Shown here: in pieces, positions 45,335 to 54,578 of the stretch
Layout: each line of letters starts with the position of its first letter
How positions within the stretch are numbered: the stretch's first letter is position 1
NCBI RefSeq assembly: GCF_018613065.1
Contig: NZ_JAGGQW010000020.1
Location: 1-64,000, forward strand
Direction of reading: 5' to 3'
From: Bacillus sp. ISL-7
Lineage (GTDB): Bacteria > Bacillota > Bacilli > Bacillales_B > DSM-18226
Length of the DNA stretch: 64,000 nucleotides
Position numbers and translations under genes: made by a program
The notes under the pieces: generated by a model
What the model was told of the DNA's origin: nothing
Databases searched by the model: none
The model's input: the letters and a program-made list of their open reading frames with translations, nothing else

Positions 45335-46017
45335 TGTGTAAATGATTTAGCTGCTGTAGCTTTTCTTTGATAGAAATACCAGTTGAGTCCAAATGCCACT
45401 ACATAAAAAGCAATAAAGAAGTATAAAGCTGTAACAGGAGTGCCCGTCGCCTTAACTGACCACCCGAAAAGTTTAGGAATAAAGAATGATCCATAGGCTG
45501 CAAATGCCGCTGAAAACCCAATTACTGGTGCTGCTTCTTTAGGAATAAAAAGGTTCGGAATCATTTGGAAAGTCGAGCCTGAACCAATACCAGATGCAAC
45601 GAACAGAATTAAGAAGGATAATAAGAATCCAGCAAATTGTTTTCCATTTAGGAAATAAATAACCCCTGCAGAGCCAATTCCCATGATGACTAAAACATAG
45701 GAAGTTACCTTTGCACCCCCAAGTTTGTCTCCCATCCAACCACCAACAGGTCTTGAAGCTGCGGCCACTAATGCACCAAGAAAGGCAAGTGATATATGCT
45801 CTGGGAATTGTGAACTTAATAAAAGCGGAAATGCCGCTGAATAACCAATGAATGAACCAAAAGTCGCTACATATAGGGCTGTCATAATCCAAGTATGTTT
45901 CCGTTTTACAATCACAAATTGTTCCGAAACTGATTGCTTTGCACCAGGTACATTATCCATTTTAAACATTGCTAAAACTGTCAAGATGACAATAGGAATC
46001 ACCCAAATAAATGCGGC
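45322..46017 (-). pseudogene. narK: 5'-truncated nitrate/nitrite transporter NarK (C-terminal half)
   Basis: About 230 residues match the C-terminal six helices of a NarK-type MFS protein, including ALVAAASRPVGGWMGDKLGGA and GIGSGSTFQMIPNLF. Read back from the first ATG, the frame continues as NAAFIWV, a NarK-like stretch, and then hits TAA near 46018. The whole N-terminal half, about 200 residues or more, is gone. No ribosome site precedes any start. The Fnr-type promoter upstream survives, so the remnant looks like the result of an internal deletion. It keeps its terminator. Confidence 0.82.
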
Positions 46018-46073
46018 GTTTTAATTTGTGATCAAATTTTAATTTTTATAAAGTGAGAGTTGTTTGTGTAATT

Positions 46074-46120
46074 ACTATAAAACAGATGGTAACATGAATT
46101 TTGTGACGTACGTCACAAAA
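46074..46120 (-). promoter_or_regulatory. Fnr box and -10 of the former narK promoter
   Basis: TTTTGTGACGTACGTCACAAAA (46099-46120) is a perfect palindrome containing TGTGA-N6-TCACA. On the minus strand TATAGT (46079-46074) places the transcription start near 46067, so the box centre lies near -42, the class II position for Fnr activation. Confidence 0.82.
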
Positions 46121-46185
46121 ACAGTGAACGAACTGTGAACTCAAGGAAGTTGACAAAAAGTTGTAATAAATTGCCCAAGATTACA

Positions 46186-46222
46186 AAACAAAAGAGACCT
46201 TCCACGGGGAAGATCTCCTTTT
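46186..46222 (-). terminator. Terminator of the NarK-PAS gene
   Basis: AAAGAGACCTTCC and GGAAGATCTCCTTT pair with one interruption; the minus strand ends in CTCTTTTGTTTTG. Confidence 0.8.
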
Positions 46223-46234
46223 GTTCTGCCTTTT

Positions 46235-47731
46235 TTAGGATTTTTCGTTATCTTCATAGAACATACCTACAAAGTTTTTTGTTTCACCTGCGTCATCTTT
46301 AATGGCTGTAATAGTTAGCCATTCTCTGTAAATTTCATTGTTTTTGCGTTTGTTCCAAATATAACCTTCCCAAACCCCGTCTGTTTTTAAACTAAACCAC
46401 ATTTTTTTGTAAAACTCGTTGTCATGTTCACCGGATTGAAATACACTTGGGGTTTTACCGATTACCTCTGCTTGACTATAGCCAGTGATTTTTGTGAATG
46501 CGGGATTAACGCTTTGAATACTGCCATTAACATCGGTTACACAAATACCATCTAAGGCATGGTTTACAATCTTTGCAGAAATATCCAACTTATCTTGATA
46601 ATATAGCCATACCACGATAACCAGACTTGCTAAGGAAAATTCAGATAGGGACATAAACCCAATCGCATAATGACCAGTCCAATCAAAGAGAATCGTGAGA
46701 ATGATTGGCGGGAAAAAACCACCCAGTCCTCCCATGGCAGAAACAATTCCATTCACAATACCTGCTTGATTGGAAAAATATAAAGGGACTAGTTTAAAGA
46801 TAGCGCCATTTCCAATTCCCGCAAAGAAAGCAACTAATAAGCAACCAAAGGAATATATCGGCAGTGATGGAGTAAATGACAAAAGAAACCCTGCAAAAGT
46901 TAGGCTAAAGAAAACAGCCATTAAAATAAGAAAAGGGTTAACTTTATCGCCTAACCATCCACCTATGGGTCTAAAAAAGGTTGTCAAAGCAATAAAACCT
47001 GCTGTCCGGAGTCCTGCATCGACTTTATCTAATTCAAAGTGAGTAACTAAAAACGATGGTAAATAAATGGTGAAAGCAACGAAGGAACCAAACGTGATAA
47101 AATAAAATAGACTTAGAAACCAAAGTTTTGGATTTTTATATACCCCTTTGATTTGTTCGAGTAAGGAAATGTTAACTTTTCGTTCCTTTTTGTCCCCAAA
47201 TATAAAGTTTAAAAAAGCAAAGATTAATACAACTATCAGGAAGATTTTAATGGTGTTTCTCCATCCATAGGTGGTAGCAAGTACGGGTGCGGAAAAGGAA
47301 GTGATTGCCGTACCAATATTTCCTGCCCCGTAAATTCCGTTAATAAACCCATGCTTTGTTTTTTCATAATACTTGGGAAGAGAGGTAACACCGATGGAAA
47401 AGATAGCACCGCCAATCCCTAGTAAAAATCCTCCTAAGATTAATGTTAATAAGGAATTAGCATAGCTTAACAACGCAATTGGAATGAGCAGTATAATAAA
47501 GCTGATTGTAAATAAAATTCGAGCGCCATAGCGATTGGCCCAGTAGCCAATCGGAACTCGAAGAAGTGAACCGAGGATAACAGGGACCGCCGTAGTCCAA
47601 GCAATTTGAGATGAAGTAAGTTGGATATCTACTTTAATAAACGGCATTAGTGATGATATCAGTACCCAAACCATAAAACCTGCTACCAGACTTCCAGTTT
47701 GTATAATTAGTTGTTTTGACCCTTGTTTCAT
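46235..47731 (-). CDS. NarK/NasA-type MFS transporter fused to a C-terminal PAS domain
   Basis: Residues 1-390 form a 12-helix nitrate/nitrite porter of the NNP type, with signatures SSLMPFIKVDIQLTSSQIAW, VPIGYWANRYGARILF and FFRPIGGWLGDKVNPF. The C-terminal 105 residues are a complete PAS/PAC domain: ISAKIVNHALDGICVTDVNG, NPAFTKITGYSQAEVIGKTP, VWEGYIWNKRKNNEIY. Ordinary NasA stops near 400 residues; this one has 498. The PAS sits on the cytosolic side and could gate transport by redox state or a ligand, which is inference. The PAS resembles those of the kinase at 40797. Confidence 0.88.
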   Translation of the reverse strand: MKQGSKQLIIQTGSLVAGFMVWVLISSLMPFIKVDIQLTSSQIAWTTAVPVILGSLLRVPIGYWANRYGARILFTISFIILLIPIALLSYANSLLTLILGGFLLGIGGAIFSIGVTSLPKYYEKTKHGFINGIYGAGNIGTAITSFSAPVLATTYGWRNTIKIFLIVVLIFAFLNFIFGDKKERKVNISLLEQIKGVYKNPKLWFLSLFYFITFGSFVAFTIYLPSFLVTHFELDKVDAGLRTAGFIALTTFFRPIGGWLGDKVNPFLILMAVFFSLTFAGFLLSFTPSLPIYSFGCLLVAFFAGIGNGAIFKLVPLYFSNQAGIVNGIVSAMGGLGGFFPPIILTILFDWTGHYAIGFMSLSEFSLASLVIVVWLYYQDKLDISAKIVNHALDGICVTDVNGSIQSVNPAFTKITGYSQAEVIGKTPSVFQSGEHDNEFYKKMWFSLKTDGVWEGYIWNKRKNNEIYREWLTITAIKDDAGETKNFVGMFYEDNEKS

Positions 47732-47831
47732 AACAATCCCCCTTCAACCCCATGCTATTTTATTATTTCCTCCAAAAAGTCGTTATATATTTAGAAAGAG
47801 TGTTTATGAACATGGAAAATTTACTTCTTGT

Positions 47832-47887
47832 ATTATAGAACAACATATAGTCAATCAACAGTGAGTTATGACACACATTTGACACAC
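47832..47887 (-). promoter_or_regulatory. Promoter and direct repeat upstream of NarK-PAS
   Basis: On the minus strand TGTTGA, 17 bp and TATAAT (47837-47832) form a promoter. Just upstream TGACACAC occurs twice at 11-bp spacing (47869-47876 and 47880-47887 on the plus strand), centred near -53. This spacing, one helical turn, suits a dimeric activator. The factor is unknown. Confidence 0.5.
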
Positions 47888-48091
47888 TCATGGTAAAAAA
47901 TTTTTTAAGGTGTACCAATTCACATCTTTAATTTACATTTTTTGTTAGTAATTGTATATTTTTCCTGTATTATAGATTTACAATATTTAAAAATAGAGGC
48001 ATGAACAAGGAGAAAAAAATTAAGATCATAGATAACACATGATTATTAATTGTTTGTTAAAAATAACATTAAAGTAGTAAGGGAGAAAACT

Positions 48092-49429
48092 ATGCTGCGC
48101 AAAAAAATATATCTAGATCCACCAAAAATTCTTGTTCTAGGTTTCGGTTTGATCATATTACTAGGAACATTTCTACTAACCATGCCTGTTTCGACTACAA
48201 ATGGGCAAGGTTTGTCATTTTTAAACGCCCTGTTCACTGCAACCTCTGCAACATGCGTAACAGGTTTAGTTGTCGTAGATACCGGGACCACATTTTCGAT
48301 ATTCGGTCAAGTGGTTATTTTATGTATGATTCAAGTCGGTGGACTTGGATTTATGACGTTTGCAACGTTTTTTGCCTTCCTATTAGGGAAGAAAATATCT
48401 TTAAAAGAAAGGCTTCTACTTCAAGAATCATTAAATAATTTATCAATGGAGGGGATTGTACGGCTAGTAAGACGAATTTTAATTTTTACAGCGGTGATTG
48501 AAATACTTGGTGCTGTGCTTTTATCTATCCGTTTTTCCTTTGACATGCCGATAGGAAAAGCGATTTATTATGGGATTTTCCATTCGATTTCCAACTTTAA
48601 CAATGCGGGATTTGACTTAATGGGGGAGTTTCATAGTTTAACGAGTTATGTTGACGATCCAATCGTTACGTTGACCGTTAGTGTATTAATTATCTTAGGT
48701 GGTCTTGGCTTTATCGTTATGAACGAACTATTTGAATATCGTGTTTCAAAACGGCTATCATTACATACAAAGATTGTCTTAATGGCGAGCAGCGTTTTAA
48801 TAGTAGTAGGTACAGCTGGTATATTCCTGCTTGAATATTCCAATGGATTAACGCTAAAACCATTGTCGTTTTCAGGGAAAATCCTTGGGTCATTATTCCA
48901 ATCTGTTACGGCAAGAACAGCAGGGGCTAACACATTAAGTATTGGTGATTTAACGCAATCATCATTATTATTAATTGTGTTACTCATGTTTGTTGGTGCA
49001 TCGCCTGGGTCGACAGGCGGGGGGATCAAAACCACCACTTTTACAACGCTCATTGGAGCTGTTTGGTCACAAATTCGCGGGAAAGAGGATGTTATTTTTT
49101 ACCGTCAGCGGATTGAATATGAAACGATTTATAAAGCATTAACCGTCACATTTAGCGGGTTATTTCTCGTCATGCTAATGACGCTTATTCTAACCATTTC
49201 TGAACACGGACAAGATTTTCTAACAATAGTATTTGAGGTAACTTCTGCCTTTGCAACAGTCGGGCTATCGATGGGATTGACACCTGAATTATCACCACTT
49301 GGCAAGGCATTGATAATTTTTACTATGTTTGCTGGCAGGGTAGGACCATTAACTATTGCTTATGCGGTGACAATTCGCAGAAACCCTGATGCATTCCGGT
49401 ATCCGAAGGGAAAAATCACGATTGGGTAG
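48092..49429 (+). CDS. ktrB: Potassium uptake protein KtrB (Trk/Ktr channel subunit)
   Basis: KtrB is the membrane channel of the Ktr potassium importer. The 445-residue protein has four M1-P-M2 repeats with selectivity loops SATCVTGL, SNFNNAGFDL, ARTAGANTLS and FATVGLSMG. The ATG at 48092 follows AAGGGAG and matches the usual KtrB length; the frame extends upstream to 48050 without need. ktrA follows by 30 bp, so the pair is an operon with order B-A. No c-di-AMP riboswitch was recognised upstream. Confidence 0.93.
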   Translation: MLRKKIYLDPPKILVLGFGLIILLGTFLLTMPVSTTNGQGLSFLNALFTATSATCVTGLVVVDTGTTFSIFGQVVILCMIQVGGLGFMTFATFFAFLLGKKISLKERLLLQESLNNLSMEGIVRLVRRILIFTAVIEILGAVLLSIRFSFDMPIGKAIYYGIFHSISNFNNAGFDLMGEFHSLTSYVDDPIVTLTVSVLIILGGLGFIVMNELFEYRVSKRLSLHTKIVLMASSVLIVVGTAGIFLLEYSNGLTLKPLSFSGKILGSLFQSVTARTAGANTLSIGDLTQSSLLLIVLLMFVGASPGSTGGGIKTTTFTTLIGAVWSQIRGKEDVIFYRQRIEYETIYKALTVTFSGLFLVMLMTLILTISEHGQDFLTIVFEVTSAFATVGLSMGLTPELSPLGKALIIFTMFAGRVGPLTIAYAVTIRRNPDAFRYPKGKITIG

Positions 49430-49459
49430 TTTTTTACACCAAGGAGGTACAAGGAGACA

Positions 49460-50113
49460 ATGGCTAATCAATATGCAGTGATTGGATTAGGTAGGTTTGG
49501 ACTAAGTATTGCCAATAAGTTATATGAATCTGGGCAGGAAGTGCTTGGAGTCGATGTGAATGAGGAACGAGTTGAAGAATCCCATCCATTCGTTACTCAT
49601 TCCGTGATTGCCGATTCAACAGAAGCTGAGGCATTAAAATCGATTGGGATCCGTAATTTTGATACAGTTATTGTAGCAATCGGAAACGATATTCAGGCAA
49701 GTATCCTATCTGTTTTATTATTGAAGGAACTTGGTGTAAAAAAGGTGATTGCCAAAGCATTAAATAAACTTCATGGTCAAGTATTAAAAAAGGTTGGGGC
49801 AGACTGGGTCGTCTTTCCTGAGCGAGATATGGGAATTCGAGTCGCCCATCAGCTGTTATCACCTAATGTCTTAAATTTTATTGAGATATCGAAGGATTAT
49901 AGTGTAGAGGAAGTAAAAATCCCCGATAGGATGATTGAGAAAACCTTAAGGGAACTAGATTTAAGGGCAAAGTTTAATTTGAGCGTCATCGCGATTCGGC
50001 ATGAAGATGAAATTAACATTTCACCATCTCCTGATGAAAAAATTAATTACGGTGATGTACTAGTAGTAATCGGTGAAAACCGCGATTTGGAAAAATTTGC
50101 TAATTTAGAATAA
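49460..50113 (+). CDS. ktrA: Potassium uptake regulatory subunit KtrA (RCK domains)
   Basis: KtrA forms an octameric ring that gates KtrB in response to ATP/ADP and is inhibited by c-di-AMP. The 217-residue protein has the nucleotide-binding RCK-N domain, with YAVIGLGRFGLSIA (GxGxxG) and the acidic GVDVNEERVE. The C-terminal RCK-C half has SVEEVKIPDRM and VIAIRHEDEINISPSPDEKI. AAGGAGGTACAAGGAG provides two ribosome sites before the ATG. Confidence 0.93.
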   Translation: MANQYAVIGLGRFGLSIANKLYESGQEVLGVDVNEERVEESHPFVTHSVIADSTEAEALKSIGIRNFDTVIVAIGNDIQASILSVLLLKELGVKKVIAKALNKLHGQVLKKVGADWVVFPERDMGIRVAHQLLSPNVLNFIEISKDYSVEEVKIPDRMIEKTLRELDLRAKFNLSVIAIRHEDEINISPSPDEKINYGDVLVVIGENRDLEKFANLE

Positions 50114-50118
50114 GAAAC

Positions 50119-50160
50119 AAACCCCTGGTTAATAAGACTAGGGGTTTGAATGATTTTTTG
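50119..50160 (+). terminator. Terminator after ktrA
   Basis: AAACCCCT and AGGGGTTT pair over a 13-nt loop, followed after 8 nt by TTTTTTG. Confidence 0.75.
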
Positions 50161-50184
50161 TTAATGGGATAGGAGAGATGAGAG

Positions 50185-51333
50185 ATGAACTTTCAAGAAA
50201 AAGATACATTAGATGAACGAATAGAGTTTATGAGAATACTTTCAAAACAATTCCTATTACGAGCACCTCAGGTAGATATAGAAGGTAGTTTCCCGTATGC
50301 AAATATTCAGGATCTGAAAAATACAGGTTACACGGCATTAACTGTTCCTTCAAGGCATGGTGGAGAGGATATCTCGCTTTATGAACTAATTCGACTCCAA
50401 GAAACGATTGCACAAGGTGACGGGGCAACAGCACTTTCGATTGGATGGCATATGGGAATTATTATGAATCTAAATGAAAAAAGCTCTTGGGATGAGTCGA
50501 TCTTTAAGTATCTTTGTAAACAAGTGAAAAATGGAGCATTAATAAATAGTGCTCAAAGTGAACGGAAGACTGGAAGTCCTACACGAGGCGGCAGACCGGA
50601 AACCACAGCAGAAAAAAGTCAGAATGGCTGGGTTATTAAAGGGAGAAAAACATTTACTACCATGTCCCCCGTCCTAGATTACTTTATAGTTAGTGCAACA
50701 ATCAAAGAAACCAATGATGTGGCCAATTTTCTACTTCCACGATCCACAAAAGGATTGGTTATTGAGGAAACTTGGGACAGTATCGCGTTAAGAGGAACAG
50801 GGAGTCATGACTTAATTTTGGATAATTGTTTGGTAGATGATGAATATCTTGTGGAAAAGTTAAGTTCGAACGGAAAAAGAGCGAATGGATGGCTACTTCA
50901 TATTCCAGCATGTTATCTGGGCATAGCAAAAGCGGCCCAAAGATATGCTATTCAATTTGCTAAAGAATATTCTCCGAATAGTATTGTCGGTCCAATTATC
51001 GATTTACCAAATGTTCAGCAAAAACTTGGAGAGATTGAGTTGAAATTAATGCAGTCCGAGCATTTCTTATATGGGGTTGCAAAACAGTGGGATTATTCAA
51101 ACGATCAAGCTAGGGAAAAAATGGGGGCTGCTTTAGGTGCAGCAAAATTAACAGTTACCAATAACGCAATCGAAGTTGTTGATTTAGCAATGAGAATCGT
51201 AGGTGCAAAAAGTCTTTCATTGAAAAATCCGTTACAGCGGTATTATCGAGATGTAAGGGCAGGCCTTCATAATCCACCAATGGATGACATGACGATACAA
51301 TTACTCGCCAGGGATAGTATTTTAAATCACTAA
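50185..51333 (+). CDS. Acyl-CoA dehydrogenase family protein (YdbM-like)
   Basis: This 382-residue flavoprotein of the acyl-CoA dehydrogenase fold has the N-terminal helical domain with TALTVPSRHGGEDISLYELI. The middle domain shows INSAQSERKTGSPTRGGRPE and GWVIKGRKTFTTMSP for flavin contact. The C-terminal domain has YYRDVRAGLHNPPMDDM. Related proteins include YdbM and some FMNH2-dependent monooxygenase-like members, so the true substrate is uncertain. It is monocistronic, with GGAGAGATG before the ATG. Confidence 0.85.
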   Translation: MNFQEKDTLDERIEFMRILSKQFLLRAPQVDIEGSFPYANIQDLKNTGYTALTVPSRHGGEDISLYELIRLQETIAQGDGATALSIGWHMGIIMNLNEKSSWDESIFKYLCKQVKNGALINSAQSERKTGSPTRGGRPETTAEKSQNGWVIKGRKTFTTMSPVLDYFIVSATIKETNDVANFLLPRSTKGLVIEETWDSIALRGTGSHDLILDNCLVDDEYLVEKLSSNGKRANGWLLHIPACYLGIAKAAQRYAIQFAKEYSPNSIVGPIIDLPNVQQKLGEIELKLMQSEHFLYGVAKQWDYSNDQAREKMGAALGAAKLTVTNNAIEVVDLAMRIVGAKSLSLKNPLQRYYRDVRAGLHNPPMDDMTIQLLARDSILNH

Positions 51334-51407
51334 CAAAATTTAGAACTTATTTTTTTATGTTATTTTTCCGCCATATTGGAAACCTTAACATAAAGGAGTG
51401 AGGAATA

Positions 51408-51569
51408 ATGCCTAGAGGTAAAGAATTAGAACAACTTCCAATGTCGAATATCGCACCAGGTGCAGGAAAAGATGCAAGTCTGAACAATAGAGAAAGTCTT
51501 GGGGGTATTGTCCAAGAAGAACAGCCAGAACCAAGTGATATAGAAAAAGAGAATGAAGATATGGTGTAA
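51408..51569 (+). CDS. Small hydrophilic hypothetical protein
   Basis: This 53-residue protein reads MPRGKELEQLPMSNIAPGAG, then NRESLGGIVQEEQPEPSD and an acidic tail ending NEDMV. It has no Cys, Trp, Tyr or Phe, so it looks disordered, similar to spore-core small proteins. AAGGAGTGAGG precedes the ATG, and a terminator follows directly. Family not recognised. Confidence 0.65.
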   Translation: MPRGKELEQLPMSNIAPGAGKDASLNNRESLGGIVQEEQPEPSDIEKENEDMV

Positions 51570-51594
51570 GGCAGGAATTCAATCCTGCCTTTTA
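51570..51594 (+). terminator. Terminator
   Basis: GGCAGGA and TCCTGCC form a 7-bp stem with a 6-nt loop, followed by TTTTAAG. Confidence 0.8.
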
Positions 51595-51599
51595 AGTTG

Positions 51600-51640
51600 T
51601 AAAAAAAGACGTCTTTTCAATGAAAAGATCGTCTGAAAAA
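51600..51640 (-). terminator. Terminator of sspH
   Basis: GACG...CTTTTC and GAAAAG...CGTC pair with small internal loops; the minus strand ends in TTTTTTT. Confidence 0.75.
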
Positions 51641-51641
51641 A

Positions 51642-51821
51642 TTATTCCTCGATAAGTTCTCCAATTTCAACAACTGAACGTTCTTCCAAAGGGCCTCGTA
51701 AATGTACTGTTGCTGTATGTCCATCTTCATTTAATTGGTCAATCCAAACCGATGTACCATTATATTTTACTTCTATATCAGCAGATGATGACAAAATTTG
51801 TTTTACACGGTTAATATTCAT
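51642..51821 (-). CDS. sspH: H-type small acid-soluble spore protein
   Basis: This 59-residue minor SASP has the H-type pattern MNINRVKQILSSSADIEVKY followed by GTSVWIDQLNEDGHTATVHL and a VVEIGELIEE end. The length equals that of B. subtilis SspH. Such proteins are made in the forespore and packed in the spore core. The ATG at 51821 follows AGGAGTG by 6-7 nt; nine upstream codons in the frame are discarded. Confidence 0.88.
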   Translation of the reverse strand: MNINRVKQILSSSADIEVKYNGTSVWIDQLNEDGHTATVHLRGPLEERSVVEIGELIEE

Positions 51822-51925
51822 TATATTCACTCCTATAAAAATAGTCATTTAATGATCTTCATTTCATTCCAATAAAATACATTCGCAACCGTTTTCTTCT
51901 ATTATATAATTGGCATTAAAAATTC

Positions 51926-52105
51926 TTAAGGGTAGTTGATATGTATACCATTGGTAGTTCCTGGATCGTCATCATCACCCAAGCTATTAAGATAATTTTC
52001 AAGCTCGACTTGGAGTTCTTTTGGAGCACCAGGCTTTAAATGCCAATTTCCTGGTTCATCAACAAAATATGGGCTTTTTGTAAATTCAGGCCTAATTCTG
52101 GGCAT
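51926..52105 (-). CDS. Small hypothetical protein with acidic C-terminus
   Basis: This 59-residue protein begins MPRIRPEFTKSPYFVDEPGN, then WHLKPGAPKELQVELENYL, then an Asp run (GDDDDPG). AGGAGAA lies 4 nt upstream of the ATG. The stop codon of the 34-codon frame 52118-52222 sits just upstream of that site. Family not recognised. Confidence 0.6.
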   Translation of the reverse strand: MPRIRPEFTKSPYFVDEPGNWHLKPGAPKELQVELENYLNSLGDDDDPGTTNGIHINYP

Positions 52106-52117
52106 CGTATTCTCCTT

Positions 52118-52222
52118 TTAAATTTTTTCTACATTCCTCTGTGTATATGCTATCCAATCTTTAAGGAGTTCATTCAAGTAATCTTTCTCCTTACCGTCTG
52201 TTAAAGATAAGTCAATATTCAT
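52118..52222 (-). CDS. Possible 34-residue peptide
   Basis: The frame reads MNIDLSLTDGKEKDYLNELL, then KDWIAYTQRNVEKI. AAGGAG lies 4 nt upstream of the ATG. It ends 12 bp before the next small gene, so the two could be coupled. Its amphipathic helical look supports coding, but it is very short. Confidence 0.45.
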   Translation of the reverse strand: MNIDLSLTDGKEKDYLNELLKDWIAYTQRNVEKI

Positions 52223-52621
52223 ATTGCTCCTTCATACGTTCGGGTTTATGATATGTAGAAATGATGTCTCGAGGATTGTTCTGACTAAGATATAATTTAT
52301 GGAAGAATAGAAAATCTAACAAAAAAAAATTTGAAACTAATTAAAACTTATTTCGTCTTATATTATTGAAGATTGAAAACAGTCATGTCCCAAAGAGAAC
52401 GGACATAAAAATAAAAGGTATATCTCTATTTTTAAGAACTGACCAAGCTGTTGAAAGAAATGATTTTGCTTGCCCGAGATGGCGGGGAAAAGTGTAGAAT
52501 GTTGTAGAAAAGTATAGATAATAATAGCAAGATTTATGTTTTTATTTTTTAAAGAAATGTGATATAGTGAGTGAGGTTCGTTTACCGAAGCTTAATTGGT
52601 AAGTGAGAGGAGAATTTAAAG
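52223..52621. other. Upstream region of ltaS
   Basis: A 400-bp gap. It holds a near-direct repeat GAAAAGTGTAGA / GAAAAGTATAGA (about 52486 and 52507), a GATATAGT -10-like box near 52562 and a small hairpin TTACC/GGTAA just before the GAGAGGAG ribosome site. No gene seen. Confidence 0.5.
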
Positions 52622-54571
52622 ATGAATAAAATTAGACTACCAAAAACAATAACCAATAGTCATATTACATTCTTTATAGCAGCTGTTTTATTATTTTGGA
52701 TCAAAACCTATGCTGCATATCAAATTGAATTTAACTTAGGTATTGAAAATAGCCTACAGAAGTTTTTGCTTTTAATAAATCCATTAAGTTCAGCACTTTT
52801 CTTCTTTGGATTTGCCCTGCTTTTTAAAAAGCGTTCAAAATTGATAATGATATTAACCAATTTTCTATTATCATTCTTATTGTATGCAAATATTGCCTAT
52901 TATCGCTTTTTTAATGATTTCATTACGGTTCCGGTTCTAATGCAAACCAAAACAAACGCTGGTCAACTTGGCGACAGCGCACTTTCATTAATGTCTCCGT
53001 TTGACATTTTTTATTTTACAGATATGTTTATTTTAATCGCGTTAGCATTAACCGTGTTCAAAAAAGTTACGGTAACGAACAGAAAGACCTTTAAGATTGT
53101 TCTATTATTTTCAATTACTACTTTTCTATTTAATTTAGGTTTAGCAGAAAAGGATCGTCCGCAGTTACTTTCACGGTCATTTGACCGGAATTATTTAGTA
53201 AAATACCTTGGAGCGTATAACTTTACCATTTATGACGTCATCCAAAATATAAAATCATCGAGTCAGCGGGCTTTAGCGGATAGCAGTGATATTACAGATG
53301 TTGAGAACTATCGTAAAGCAAACTATGCTGCACCAAATCCAAAATATTTTGGTAAAGCAAAAGGTATGAACGTAGTTTATATTTCGATGGAATCCTTTCA
53401 AAGCTTTATGATTGATTATAAAATGCCTAACGGACAAGAAGTAACACCATTTTTGAATTCATTAGCACATGACAATAATACCTTCTATTTTGATAATTTC
53501 TATCATCAAACAGGACAAGGGAAAACATCGGATGCCGAATTTCTAATGGAAAATTCATTATATCCAATGGCACAAGGTGCTGTTTTTGTTAACAAAGCCC
53601 AAAACACATATCAAGCTATGCCTTCTATTCTAAAAGGACAGGGATATAGTTCTGCTGTGTTCCACGGGAACTATAAGACGTTCTGGAATCGAAATGTTAT
53701 CTATAAAGCATTTGGATACGATCAATTCTTTGATGCAGAATACTACAGCATGTCAGATGAAAATACAAAAAACTATGGAATGAAAGATAAACCTTTCTTT
53801 AAAGAATCTATTCCATTACTTGAAAGCTTAAAGCAGCCGTTCTATACAAAGTTCATTTCACTATCTAATCATTTCCCATTTGAAATGGATCCACAAGATA
53901 CTGATTTTCCTGCTGGGGATTATGGTGATACAGTTGTAAACCAATATTTCCAATCAGCAAACTATATGGATCAGGCATTTGAGCAATTCTTTAATGATTT
54001 AAAAGCTAATGGTATGTATGACCATACAATAATTGTAATGTATGGTGACCATTACGGAATTTCTGAGAACCATAATGATGCAATGGCGAAGGTTATGGGT
54101 GTGGACGAAATTACACCTGCAATCAATGCAAAATTACAGCGTGTACCATTATTTATTCACGTACCTGGTGTAAAGGGTGGAATTCAACACCAAGTTGGCG
54201 GGGAAGTCGATGTCCGCCCAACAGTTCTCCATTTATTAGGTATTGATACGAAAGATTATATGGAATTTGGTTCAGATCTACTTTCTAAACAACACCGTAA
54301 TTGGGCATTATTCAGAAACGGTGACTTTGTAACATCTGAGGCTATCCAAATAAATGAAAAATGTTACTCCTCTTTAACAGGTGAGTTATTAGAAGATAGG
54401 ACTATATGTAAGGATGTAGATAGCAAAGTTAATACAGAGCTAAATATGTCCGACGAAATAGTTTACAAAGATCTGCTGCGGTTCTATAAGCCAGAAGGAT
54501 ATACACCGATCAATCCTAACGATTATGAATATCTAGGACCAAAAGTTGACAAAGTAACAGAAGAAAAGTAA
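52622..54571 (+). CDS. ltaS: Lipoteichoic acid synthase LtaS
   Basis: LtaS polymerises glycerol phosphate from phosphatidylglycerol onto the glycolipid anchor outside the cell. The 649-residue protein has five N-terminal helices (to about residue 175). Its extracellular sulfatase-like domain starts near GMNVVYISMESFQSF. The catalytic threonine lies in GQGKTSDAEF, and metal ligands include YGDHYGISE. Length equals B. subtilis LtaS (YflE). Signal-peptidase processing after the last helix is expected. The C-terminus is charged. Confidence 0.93.
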   Translation: MNKIRLPKTITNSHITFFIAAVLLFWIKTYAAYQIEFNLGIENSLQKFLLLINPLSSALFFFGFALLFKKRSKLIMILTNFLLSFLLYANIAYYRFFNDFITVPVLMQTKTNAGQLGDSALSLMSPFDIFYFTDMFILIALALTVFKKVTVTNRKTFKIVLLFSITTFLFNLGLAEKDRPQLLSRSFDRNYLVKYLGAYNFTIYDVIQNIKSSSQRALADSSDITDVENYRKANYAAPNPKYFGKAKGMNVVYISMESFQSFMIDYKMPNGQEVTPFLNSLAHDNNTFYFDNFYHQTGQGKTSDAEFLMENSLYPMAQGAVFVNKAQNTYQAMPSILKGQGYSSAVFHGNYKTFWNRNVIYKAFGYDQFFDAEYYSMSDENTKNYGMKDKPFFKESIPLLESLKQPFYTKFISLSNHFPFEMDPQDTDFPAGDYGDTVVNQYFQSANYMDQAFEQFFNDLKANGMYDHTIIVMYGDHYGISENHNDAMAKVMGVDEITPAINAKLQRVPLFIHVPGVKGGIQHQVGGEVDVRPTVLHLLGIDTKDYMEFGSDLLSKQHRNWALFRNGDFVTSEAIQINEKCYSSLTGELLEDRTICKDVDSKVNTELNMSDEIVYKDLLRFYKPEGYTPINPNDYEYLGPKVDKVTEEK

Positions 54572-54578
54572 CAAGGTC

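Noticed and set aside
47891..48091. c-di-AMP (ydaO) riboswitch expected before ktrBA
   Set aside because: The gap is short and AT-rich with no matching conserved blocks.
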